A DNA stretch of 34,597 bases. Source: Penium margaritaceum (Eukaryota; Streptophyta; Zygnematophyceae; Desmidiales; Peniaceae). The notes under the pieces are model-generated. The model did not search any database. It was not told where the DNA came from and saw nothing but the letters and a program-made list of their open reading frames with translations. Positions 1 to 8,949 of the stretch are shown here, piece after piece; the stretch's first letter is position 1, and each line of letters starts with the position of its first letter. Both the position numbers and the translations under genes were made by a program. Location of the stretch: contig SZWC01023299.1 in NCBI GenBank assembly GCA_023375785.1, positions 5,940-40,536 of the forward strand, read 5' to 3'.

Positions 1-80
1 GGGGGTGGTAGGGAGTATTCGAGTGAACACACCTACGCGTAGAAAATAAATAAAAACCGACCTGGTGTCAAAGGGAGAAA
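1..80. other. Non-satellite or highly diverged left edge
   Basis: These first bases do not align by eye with any of the five satellite monomer types. They are A/G-rich, with a short A-rich stretch and the 10-bp palindrome CTACGCGTAG near 32-41. From about 78 on, a GTCAAAGGGAG-like string resembles the GTCAGAGGGAG part of the monomers. This is probably the junction between the array and other DNA, but the window start cuts it off. No gene or named element is visible. Confidence 0.4.
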
Positions 81-383
81 CCTTTTGCTATTTATCGACT
101 AGCAAGTGCAAATACTTTCAACAAGTAGTGGAACGGTGTGGCTACCATGTACAATAACCAACCAGATTGGGCATGTGCCACTTATCATGACCGAATAATT
201 TTACTATGTGTAATTTACGTTGACAACCCATGATATGGGCCACAAATTGTCAGAGGGGGAAACAATGGGTTGGGAACACCACGAATCACATATCAAGCAC
301 AAGGGGCTCCAATACGTTATGACACGGTGTGGAGACCATGCACAATGACCAACCAAAGTAAGCATATGTCATTCCATGACCAA
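81..383 (+). repeat. Degenerate satellite monomers at the array edge
   Basis: A partial, diverged monomer (about 81-180) is followed by one E-like monomer ending at 383. The E-like identity is clear in the second half (GAGGGGGAAACAATGGGTTG, then a GCACAAGGGGCT block). Its first half is a poor match: the usual TTTGACCAAAGAAATCC segment is replaced by a TATCATGACCGAATAATTTT-like stretch closer to D or C monomers. Higher divergence here than inside the array fits the known decay of satellite arrays at their edges. Confidence 0.6.
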
Positions 384-963
384 ATAATGTCACTAAGCGT
401 GGTAAACTTTGACAACTCACAACACAAGTCACAAATGGTCAGGGTGGAAGGTAATGGTTTGTGAATACTAGTTACCTACTAAGAAAGTACACAAACCTTC
501 AATATGTAATGGCTTCATTGCACAGTGACCAGCCAATGTATGCATATGTCACTGAACATGACGAAAGAATTTAACTTCATGTGGTCAACGTTGAAAATGC
601 ATAACACGAGTCACAGATGGTCGGATGGGAGAAGAATGGATGGGGAACCCTTGTTATCAGCTAGGAAGTACAAAGACCTTCAACAAGTAGTGGCACGGTA
701 TGGCTAGCATGCACAGTAACCAACCAAAGGATGCATACGTCACTGACTACGACCGAATAAGTCCACTATGTGTGGTCAACGTTGACAACTCATAACACGA
801 GTCACAAATGGTCCGAGGGAGAGACAATGGTTTGGGAAGCCTATGTATTGACTAGAAAGGACAAAGAACTTCAATACGTAGTCGCACGGTGTGGCTAATA
901 TGCACACCAAACAACCAAACTAGGCATATGTCACTGATCATGACCACAAAATTTCAATATGAC

Positions 964-979
964 TGGTCAACGTTGACCA
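964..979. repeat. 16-bp perfect palindrome of D monomers (representative copy)
   Basis: TGGTCAACGTTGACCA reads identically on both strands. The same exact sequence is in other D monomers, for example at 1916-1931, 2870-2885, 5343-5358 and 7060-7075. E monomers keep the inner 12 bp and B monomers the inner 10 bp, while A and C have a broken centre. Each arm ends in TTGACC, the core of the plant W-box bound by WRKY proteins; that similarity is only suggestive. It does not match the CENP-B box. Confidence 0.85.
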
Positions 980-1328
980 AGCATAACACGAGTCACAGAC
1001 GGTCAGGACATGAAACAATGCTATGGGAATATCGGTTCTCAACTACCAAGTACAACGACCTTCAGTCAGTAGTAGCACGGAGTGGCTACCATGCACAATG
1101 ACCGACCAAAATAGGCATATGTACTGCCTTTGACCAAAGAAATCCGCTGTGTGTGGTCAACGTTGACAACTCATAATACGAGTCACAAATGGTCAGAGGG
1201 GGAAACGATGGTTCAGGAATACCAAGTATCACACAGAAAGCAGAAGGGGCTTCAATACGTTGTGGCACGGTGTGGAGACCATGCACGACGACCAACCAAA
1301 GTAGGCATATGTCACTGACCATGACCAA

Positions 1329-1519
1329 GTAATGTCACTAAGTGTGGTAAACTTTGACAACTCACAACACGAGTCACAAATGGTCAGGGTGGAAGGTAGT
1401 GGTTTGTGAATACTAGTTATCTACTAGCAAGTACAAATACCTTCAATATGTAGTGGCACAATGTGGCTTCAATGCATAGTGACCAACCAAAGTATTCATA
1501 TGTCACTGAACATGAGGAA
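1329..1519 (+). repeat. Representative A monomer (191 bp)
   Basis: First monomer of the 1329-2280 unit, cut at the point homologous to the end of CCATGACCAA in every monomer. Diagnostic strings are GGTAAACTTTGACAACTCAC, the core followed by GGGTGGAAGGTA, and the short dyad CTAGTTATCTACTAG (5-bp arms) near 1414. The centre of the dyad element found in the other types is AACTTTGAC here rather than AACGTTGAC, so it is not palindromic. Confidence 0.85.
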
Positions 1520-1709
1520 AGAATTTCACATCATGTGGTTAACTTTGAAAACGCATAATACGAGTCACAAATGGTCAGAGGGGAAACAATCGGTTGAGAA
1601 CGCTAGTTATCAAATAGGCAGCAAAAGACCTTCAACAAGCAGTGGCACGGTATGGCTAGCGTGCACAGTGACCAACCAAATGATGCATACGTCACTGACT
1701 ACGACCGAA
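1520..1709 (+). repeat. Representative B monomer (190 bp)
   Basis: Second monomer of the 1329-2280 unit. B monomers are marked by GTTGAAAACGCATAA, by the core followed by AGGGGAAAACAATGGG, by a CTAGTTATCAACTAG dyad (6-bp arms; changed in this copy) and by CACGGTATGGCTAGCGTGCAC. The Copia element at 7752 inserted within the CACGGTATGGCTAGCG part of another B monomer. Confidence 0.85.
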
Positions 1710-1899
1710 TAAATCCACTATGTGTGGTCAACATTGACAACTCATAACACGAGTCACAAATGGTCAGAGGGAGAGACAATGGTTTGGGAAGCCTATGTAT
1801 TGACTAGAAAGGACAAAGAACTTCAATACGCAGTGGCACTATGTGTCTACTATGCACACCAAACAACCAAACTAGGCATATGTCATTGATCATGACCAC
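1710..1899 (+). repeat. Representative C monomer (190 bp)
   Basis: Third monomer of the 1329-2280 unit. Marked by AAGTCCACTATGTGTGGTCA (AAATCC in this copy), GTCAACATTGACAACTCATA, the core followed by AGGGAGAGACAATGG, and GAAGCCTATGTATTGACTAG. The dyad centre is ACAT rather than ACGT, consistent with CpG-to-TpG/CpA decay, which breaks the palindrome. Confidence 0.85.
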
Positions 1900-2089
1900 G
1901 GAATTTCAATATGGGTGGTCAACGTTGACCAACCATAAGACGAGTCACAAACGGTCAGGACAAGAAACAATGCTATGGGAATATTGGTTCTCAACTACCA
2001 AGTACAACGACCTTCAGTCAGTAGTAGCACGGTTTGGCTACCATGCATAATGAACGACCAAAGTAGGCATATGTACTACCTTTGACCAA
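1900..2089 (+). repeat. Representative D monomer (190 bp)
   Basis: Fourth monomer of the 1329-2280 unit. It contains the perfect 16-bp palindrome TGGTCAACGTTGACCA at 1916-1931, then the core with an ACGGTCAGGACA continuation, an ATGCTATGGGAATAT block and CTCAACTACCAAGTACAACG. D is the type that differs between the two 4-mer subtypes. Confidence 0.85.
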
Positions 2090-2280
2090 AGAAATTTGCT
2101 GTGTGTGGTCAACTTTGACAACTCATGAAATGAGTCACAAATGGTCAGAGGGGGAAACAATGATCTGGGAACACCAAGTACAACATAGCAAGCACAAGGG
2201 GCTTCAATACGTTGTGATACGGTGTAGAGACCATGCACGATGACCAACCAAAGTAGGCATATGTCACTGACCATGACCGA
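2090..2280 (+). repeat. Representative E monomer (191 bp)
   Basis: Fifth monomer of the 1329-2280 unit. E monomers begin after CCTTTGACCAA, carry the 12-bp palindrome GTCAACGTTGAC (GTCAACTTTGAC in this copy), the core followed by AGGGGGAAACAATGG, a CACATAGCAAGCACAAGGGG block, and end with CATGCACGATGACCAACC and the landmark used for phasing. Confidence 0.85.
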
Positions 2281-4181
2281 ATAATGTCACTAGGTGTGGT
2301 AAACGTTGATAACTCACAACACGAGTCACAAATGGTCAGGGTGAAAGGTAATGGTTTGTGAATACTAGTTATCTACTAGCAAGTACAAATACCTTCAATA
2401 TGTAGTGGCACAATGTGGCTTCAATGCACAGTGACCATCCAAATTACGCATATGTCACTGACCATGACGAAGGAATTTCACTTCATGTGGTCAACGTTGA
2501 AAACGCATAACACGAGTCATAAATGGTCAGAGGGGAAAACAATGGGTTGGGAACACTAGCTATCAACTAGGAAGTTCAAATACCTTTAACAAGCAGTGGC
2601 ACGGTATGGGTAGCGTGCACAGCAACCAACCGAATGATGCATACGTCACTGACTACGACCGAATAAGTCCACTATGTGTGGTCAACATTAACAACTCATA
2701 ACACGAGTCACAAATGGTGAGAGGGAGATAAAATGGTTTGAGAAGCCTATGCGTTGACTAGAAAGGACGAAGAACTTCAATACGTAGTGGTACGGTGTGG
2801 CTAATATGCACACCAAACAACCAAACTAGGCATATGTCACTGATCATGACCACATAGTTTCAATATGGGTGGTCAACGTTGACCAACCGTAACACGAGTC
2901 ACAAATGGTCAGGACAGGAAGCAATGCTATGGGAATATCGGTTCTCAACTACCAAGTACAATGACCTTCAGTCAGTAGTAGCACGGTGTGGCTACCATGC
3001 ACAATGACCGGCCAAAGTAGGCATATGTACTGCCTTTGACCAAAGCAATCCGCTATGTGTGGTCAAAGTTGACAACTCATAGTACAAGTCACAAATGGTC
3101 AGAGGGGGAAACAATGGCTTGGGAACACCAAGTATCACATAGCAAGCACAAGGCGCTTCAATACGTTGTGGCACGGTGTGGAGACCAAGCACGATGACCA
3201 ACCCAATTCGGCATATGTCACTGACCATGACCAAATAAGTGTGATAAACTTTGACAACTCACAACACGAGTCCAAAATGGTCAGGGTGGAATGTATTGGT
3301 TTGTGAATACTAGTTATCTACTAGCAAATACAAATAACTTCAATATATAGTGGTACAATGTGGCTTCAATGCACAGTGACCATCCAAAGTATGCATATGT
3401 CACTGAACATGACGAAAGAATTTCACTTAATGTGGTCAACGTTGAAAACGCATAACACGAGTCACAAATGGTCAGAGGGGAAAACAATGGCTTGAGAACA
3501 CTAGTTATCAACGAGGAAGTACAAAAAGACCTTCAACAAGCAGTGGCACGGTATGGCTAGCGTGCACAGTGACCAATCAAAGCAAGCATACGTAACTGAC
3601 TACGAGTGAATAAGTCCACTATGTGTGGTCAACACTGACAGCTCATAACACGAGGCACAAATTGTCAGAGGGAGAGACAATGGTTTGGGAAGCCTATGTA
3701 TTGTCTAGAAAGGACAAAGAACTTCAATACGTAGTGGCACGATGTGGCTCATATGCACACCAAACAACCAAACTAGGCATATGTCACTGATCATGACCAC
3801 ATAATTTCAATATGGGTTGTCAACGTTCACCGCCCATAACACGAGTCACAAACGATCAGAACAGGAAACAATGCTATGGGAATATCGGTTCTCAACTACC
3901 AAGTACAACGAACTTAAGTCAGTAGTAGCACGGTGTGGCTACCATGCACAATGACCGACCAAAGTAGGCATATGTACTGCCTTTGACCAAAGAAATCCGC
4001 CGTGTGTGGTGAGCGTTGACAACTCATAATACGAGTCACAAATGGTCAGAGGGGGAAACAATGGTTTGGGAACACCAAGTATCACATAGCAAGCACAAGG
4101 GGCTTCAATACGTTGTAACACGGTATGAACACCATGCAGGATGACCAACCAAAGTAGGCATATGTCACTGATCATTACCAA

Positions 4182-4944
4182 GTAATGTCACTAAGTGTGG
4201 TAAACTTTAACAACTCACAACACGAGCCACAAATGGTCAGGGTGGAAATTAATGGTTTTTGAATACTAGTTATCTACTAGCAAGTACAAATACCTTCGAT
4301 ATGTAGTGGCACAATGTGGCTTCAATGCACATTGACCAACCAAAGTATGCATATGTCACTAACCATGATGAACAAATTTCACTTCACGTGGTCAACGTTG
4401 AAAATGCATAACACGAGTCACAAATGGTCAAAGGGGAAAACAATGGATTGGGACGCCTATGTAATGCCTAGACAGGAGAAAGAACTTCAATACGTAGTGG
4501 TACGGAGTGGCTGATATGCACACCAAACAATCAAACTAGACATACGTCGCTGATCATGACCAGAGATTTTCAATGTGGGTGGTCAACGCTGACCAACCAT
4601 AACATGAGTCACGAACGGTCAGGAGAGGAAACAATGCGATGAGAATATCGGTTCTCAACTACCAAGTACAATGACCTTCAGTCAGTAGTAGCGCGGTGTG
4701 GCTACCATGCACAGTGACCGACCAAACTAGGCATATGTACTGTCTTTGACCAAAGAAATCCGCTGTGTGTGGTCAACGTTGACAACTCAGAATACGAGTC
4801 ACAAATGGTGAGAGGGGGAAACAATGCTTTGGGAACACCAAGTATCACGTAGAAAGCACAAGGGGCTTCAACATGTTGTGGCACGGTGTGGAGACCATGC
4901 ACGATGACCAACCAAAGTAGGCATATGTCACTGACCATGACCAA
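4182..4944 (+). repeat. 4-monomer HOR unit, subtype alpha (A-BC-D'-E)
   Basis: 763 bp, one monomer shorter than the standard unit. B and C are replaced by a chimera that starts as B (GTTGAAAATGCATAA, AGGGGAAAACAATGG) and ends as C (CGCCTATGTAATGCCTAGAC). The D monomer is the variant D' form: CAATCAAACTAG, GACCAGAGATTTTC, AGGAGAGGAAACAATG and GATGAGAATAT instead of CAACCAAACTAG, GACCACA, AGGACAGG and TATGGGAATAT. The palindrome centre is AACGCTGACC in this copy. Confidence 0.9.
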
Positions 4945-5707
4945 GTAATGTCACTAAGTGTGGTAAACTTTGACAACTCACAACACGAGCCACAAATGGT
5001 CAGGGTGGAAGGTAATGGTTTGTGAATACTAGTTATCTACTAGCAAGTAGAAATACCTTCAATATGTAGTGGCACAATGTGGCTTCAATGCACAGTCACC
5101 AACCAAAGTATGCATATGTCACTAACCATGACGAACAAATTTCACTTCATGTGGTCAACGTTGAAAACGCATAACAGGAGTCACAAATGGTCAGAGGGGA
5201 AAACAATGGATTGGGAAGCCCATGTATTGGCTAGAAAGGAAAAAGAACTTCAATACGTAGTGGCACGGTGTGGCTCATATGCACACAAAACAACCAAACT
5301 AGGCATATGTCATTGATCATGACCACATTATTTCAATATGGGTGGTCAACGTTGACCAGCCATAACACGAGTCACAAACAGACAGGACAGGAAACAATGC
5401 TATGGGAATATTGGTTCTCAACTACCAAGTACAACAACATTCATTCAGTAGTAGCACGGTGTGGCTACCATGTAGAATGACCGACCAAAGTGGGCATATG
5501 TACTGCCTTTGACCAAAATAATTCGCTGTGTGTGGTCAACGTTGACAACTTATAATACGAGTCACAGATGGTCGGAGGGGGAAACAATGGTTTGGGAACA
5601 CCAAGTATCACATAGCAAGCACAAGGGGCTTCAATACATCGTGGCACGGTGTGGTGACCATGCACGATGACCAACCAAAGTAGGCAAATGTCACTCACCA
5701 TGACCAA
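4945..5707 (+). repeat. 4-monomer HOR unit, subtype beta (A-BC-D-E)
   Basis: 763 bp. Same B/C chimeric monomer as its neighbours (junction TTGGGAA at 5211-5217, followed by GCCCATGTATTGGCTAG), but the D monomer is the ordinary type (CAACCAAACTAGG, GACAGGAAACAATGCTATGG). It lies between two alpha units, so chimera type and D type do not always travel together. Confidence 0.9.
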
Positions 5708-6470
5708 GTAATGTCACTAATTGTGGTAAACTTTGACAACTCACAACACGAGTCACAAATGGTCAGGGTGGAAGGTAATGGTTTGTGAATACTAGTTATC
5801 TACTAGCAAGTACAAATACCTTCAATATGTAGTGGCACAATGTGACTTCAATGCACAGTGACCAACCAAAGTATGCATATGTCACTAACCATGACAAACA
5901 ATTTTCACTTCATGTGGTCAACGTTGAAAACGCATAACACGAGTCACAAATGGTCACAGGGGAAAACAATGGATTGGGAAGCCTATCTATTGGCTAGAAA
6001 CGACAAGGAACTTCTATACGTAGTGGCACGGTGTGGCTAACATGCACACCAAGCAATCAAACTAGGCATATGTCACTGATCATGACCACAGACTTTCAAT
6101 ATGGGTGGTCAACGTTAACCAACCATAACACGGGTCACAAATGGTTAGGAGAGGAAACAATGCTATGAGAATATCAGTTTTGAACTACCAAGTACAACGA
6201 CCTTCAGTCAGTAGTAGCACGGTGTGGCTACCATGTTCAACGACCGACCAAAGTAGGCATTTGTACTGCCTTTGACCAAACAAATCCGATGTGTGTGGTC
6301 CACGTTGACAACTCATGATACGAGTCACAAATGGTCACTGGGGGAAACAATGGTTTGGGAACACGACGAATCACATAGCAAGCACAAGGGGCTTCAATAC
6401 GTCGTGGCATGGTGTGGAGACCATGCACGATGACCAACCAAAGTAGGCATATGTCACTGACCATGACCAA
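5708..6470 (+). repeat. 4-monomer HOR unit, subtype alpha
   Basis: 763 bp, the third consecutive 4-mer. B/C chimera with GGATTGGGAAGCCTATC, then a D' monomer (CAATCAAACTAGG near 6053, GAGAGGAAACAATGCTATGA near 6150). Three identical-length 4-mers in a row suggest local tandem amplification of the shortened unit. Confidence 0.9.
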
Positions 6471-7424
6471 ATAATGTCACTAAGTGTGGTAAACTTCTAC
6501 AACTCACAGCACGAGTCACAAATGGTCAGGGTGGAAGGTAATGGTTTGTGAAAACTAATTATCTACTAGCAAGTACAAATACCTTCAATATGTAGTGGCA
6601 CAATGTGGCTTCAATGCACAGTGACCAACCAAAGTATGCATATGTCACTGAACATGACAAAAGAATTTCACTTCATGTGGTCAACGTTGAAAACGCATAA
6701 CACGAGTCACAAATGGTAAAAGGGGAAAACAATGGGTTGGGACCGCTAGTTATCAACTAGGAAGTACAAAGACCTTCAACAAGCAGTGGCACGGTATGGC
6801 TAGCGTGCACAGTGACCAACCAAAGGATGCATACTTCACTGACTACGACCGAATAAGTCCACTATGTGTGGTCAACATTGACAACTCATTACACGAGTCA
6901 CAAATGGTCAGAGGGAGAGACAATGGTTTGGGAAGCCTATGTATTGACTAGAAATGACAAAGAACTTCAATACGTAGTGGCACGGTGTGGCTAATATACA
7001 CACCAAACAACCACAATAGGCATATGTCACTGATCATGACCACAAAATTTCAATATGGGTGGTCAACGTTGACCAACCATAACACGAGTCACAAACGGTT
7101 AGGACAGGAAACAATGCTATGGGAATATTGGTTCTCAACTACCAAGCACAACGACCTTTAGTCAGTAGTAGCACAGTGTGGCTACCATGCACAATGACCA
7201 ACCAAAGCAGGCATATGTACTGCCTTTGACCAAAGAGATCCGCTGTGTGTGGTCAACGTTGACAACTCATAATACGAGTCACAAATGGTCAGAGGGGGAA
7301 ACAATGGTTTGGGAACACCAAGTATCACATAGCAAGCACAAGCGGCTTCAATATGTTGTGGCATGGTGCGGATACCATGCCTGATGACCAACCAAAGTAG
7401 GCATATGTCACTGACCATGACCAA
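6471..7424 (+). repeat. 5-monomer HOR unit
   Basis: 954 bp with separate B and C monomers and an ordinary D containing the 16-bp palindrome at 7060-7075. It restores the 5-mer pattern after three 4-mers. Confidence 0.9.
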
Positions 7425-7751
7425 AGAATGTCACTAAGTGTGGTAAACTTTGACAACTCACACCACGAGTCACAAATGGTCAGGGTGGAAGGTAATGGTT
7501 TGTGAATACTAGTTATCTACTAGCAAATACAAATACCTTCAATATATAGTGGCACAATGTGGCTTCAATGCACAGTGACCAACCAAAGTATGCATATGTC
7601 ATTGAACACGACGAAAGAATTTCACTTCATGTGGTCAACGTTGAAAATTCATAACACGAGTCACAAGTGGTCAGAGGGGAAAACAACGGGTTGGGAATGC
7701 TAGTTATCAACTAGGAAGTACAAAGACCTTCAACAAGCAGTGGCACGGTAT
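7425..7751 (+). repeat. Left part of the interrupted 5-mer HOR unit
   Basis: A complete A monomer and most of a B monomer, broken off at GGCACGGTAT (7742-7751) by the LTR element. Together with 11686-12312 it forms a unit of 954 bp after removal of the element and one target duplication, so no satellite DNA was lost at insertion. Confidence 0.92.
7747..7751 (+). repeat. Target-site duplication, left copy
   Basis: GGTAT just before the TG that opens the 5' LTR. The right copy at 11681-11685 reads GGTTT, one mismatch. Five-base duplications are normal for Copia integrases, and uninterrupted B monomers here read CACGGTATGGCTAGCG, which confirms GGTAT as the original target. Confidence 0.8.
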
Positions 7752-8504
7752 TGTCAAGTATTATTTGGGAGATTGCTTCAAAGGGTGCAGCCACTAAGGA
7801 AATAAAGAGTGCCATTGCAGGTTGATATCCGGAGTCACAAGATCAACACCCAAATGGTCCTACGACCAACAAGCTGTGCGAGCCTCGCCAAGACCAAGAC
7901 CAACGGCCGCATTCCACAATGGCCCAGGCGAAACGTACCTGCAAAGATCGTGCCTGCACTCACCACTCCCCTGTGCGTATGGCTAGCGAAGCCGAATCGT
8001 GGTCTCGAGGGGCTCCCTAATCTCACACTTGCCTGAGCCGCTATCTCTATGCTCGCTCAACGAAGCGCGCTAGGCTAGACCTTTCCTATTTGTATTAGTT
8101 GTACTACATTCTATAATCAATCCATTGGATTCCCTTCACGCTCGCCCTTTGGGCCGCCTCCAGTCTCTCTTGCCTTCCATTCTCAGCTCAGCGCTCGTGC
8201 TCTTGCACTGCGCCCTCTCACTTCTGCTAAACGTCACTCATACGTCAGCAACGCCCGCACCTTCAAGTAATCTTCCGGCCTCCCCTCAAGGTGCTGCGTC
8301 CACTCCCTTCCTACAAAGATCTCAGTGCTCGCACCTTTCGTATCGCGCCCAAGCCTTTCCCTTGTCATCCTTCATCATCTTCTGGTTCCACTTGTGGTCC
8401 TATCGCCGCTTCCACTTTGCTTCTGCTCGTGCTCCTGTCCACCATTGAAACGCTCGTCTCTCCGACCCCGTCCACTTTGCGGCAGCACTTGCAATCTTCT
8501 GACA
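7752..8504 (+). repeat. 5' long terminal repeat
   Basis: 753 bp, beginning TGTCAAGTATT and ending CTTCTGACA, giving a TGTCA/TGACA terminal inverted pair. It aligns end to end with 10928-11680 with no net indel. Conserved blocks include GTGCAGCCACT near the start, ATTCTATAATCAATCCATTG around the likely promoter, and GCACTTGCAATCTTCTGACA at the end. The first 20 bases and parts of the central region are the most diverged from the 3' copy. Confidence 0.93.
8111..8117 (+). promoter_or_regulatory. Possible TATA-like box in the 5' LTR
   Basis: CTATAAT lies mid-LTR within the exactly conserved string TACATTCTATAATCAATCCA, which the 3' LTR repeats at 11281-11300. A TATA element at the U3/R border is expected for RNA polymerase II transcription of an LTR element. 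There is no transcript evidence, so this is a motif-level guess. Confidence 0.4.
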
Positions 8505-8516
8505 GGGTATCAGAGC
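8505..8516 (+). other. Primer-binding site for initiator methionine tRNA
   Basis: GGGTATCAGAGC starts at the first base after the 5' LTR. It matches 11 of 12 bases of TGGTATCAGAGC, the complement of the initiator methionine tRNA 3' end that primes minus-strand synthesis in most Copia elements. Its position directly abutting the LTR confirms the LTR boundary. Confidence 0.88.
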
Positions 8517-8949
8517 TCAAGTAACACCCCTGGGTCCATTGTGCTCGCGGTCATCGGCCGCACCCACTCCTATCAAAATCCTCCGCCTCCAATATCTGTG
8601 GTGGTCAGAAGAACTGCGGTGGCAGCGCTTCTTCTGACTAAGGTGTCGTTGCAGCACCACACCACTTCCTCTTGGTAAATCTGCACGCACGAGGTTCTGC
8701 CCCTGCGCCCACTCCATCAGCACGAAGGTTCCGCTCATTCATCATCTCCGCCATCAGTGCACAAGGTTTTGTCCCTATACCCCATCTCATTTTCTCGCTC
8801 AACAGCATCTCCGCAATCAAAGCGCATCAACATCCTGGTATCCCTTTGTTTTGATAAAGAGCTATCAGCACACTCTCATCGCCACAGCAGAATATCCTCA
8901 ACCATCTCCACCTACCCATTCTTTCCATTGTGTCATCGTAAACTCCATC
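8517..8949 (+). other. Untranslated leader of the retrotransposon
   Basis: 433 bp between primer-binding site and the chosen Gag start. It is C/T-rich, with several short overlapping ORFs but none with recognisable protein similarity. The Gag reading frame stays open upstream to about 8851, though no ATG in it precedes 8950. The packaging signal would be expected here, but no motif can be identified by eye. Confidence 0.6.

Larger units (their letters stand above)
384..4181 (+). repeat. Run of four 5-monomer HOR units (A-B-C-D-E)
   Basis: Unit ends are at 1328, 2280, 3234 and 4181 (lengths 945, 952, 954 and 947 bp). Each unit has five monomers, recognised by the conserved GAGTCACAAATGGTCAG core followed by type-specific sequence: A continues GGTGGAAGGTAATGG, B AGGGGAAAACAATGGG, C AGGGAGAGACAATGG, D GACAGGAAACAATGC and E AGGGGGAAACAATGG. 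The first unit is short because about 9-10 bp (CACAATGTGG in other copies) are missing from its A monomer near 512. No protein-coding gene is supported; recurring minus-strand ORFs of about 80 codons are a by-product of repeat homogenisation. Confidence 0.93.

Noticed and set aside
1..80. Telomeric repeat at the window start
   Set aside because: The G-rich opening GGGGGTGGTAGGGAG is not a tandem telomere unit and is not repeated.
964..979. CENP-B box in the D monomer
   Set aside because: The palindrome does not fit the CENP-B box (TTCG....A..CGGG core), and I see no such core elsewhere in the monomers.
1086..1328. Minus-strand ORF of about 80 codons, repeated in most E monomers (also at 3939-4181, 4702-4944, 5465-5707, 23868-24110, 30155-30397 and others)
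   Set aside because: It opens with TTG, not ATG, its spacing equals the HOR period, several copies are broken, and its conservation follows from satellite homogenisation. No ribosome context, promoter or protein family is evident. Transcription of the satellite is possible but coding is not supported.
5077..5316. Plus-strand ORFs of 60-95 codons starting MWLQC or MWLIC in A/B and D monomers
   Set aside because: Same reasoning: they occur in different frames of different monomer types, vary in length with single indels, and have no recognisable domain.
384..7424. CRISPR array
   Set aside because: The repeating unit is a 190-bp monomer with no short direct repeat alternating with unique spacers; the sequence between conserved cores is itself repeated.
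8125..8678. Overlapping ORFs of 77-117 codons in the LTRs and leader
   Set aside because: They lie in C/T-rich LTR DNA, are also present in shifted form in the 3' LTR, and show low-complexity Ser/Pro/Leu composition without a domain.
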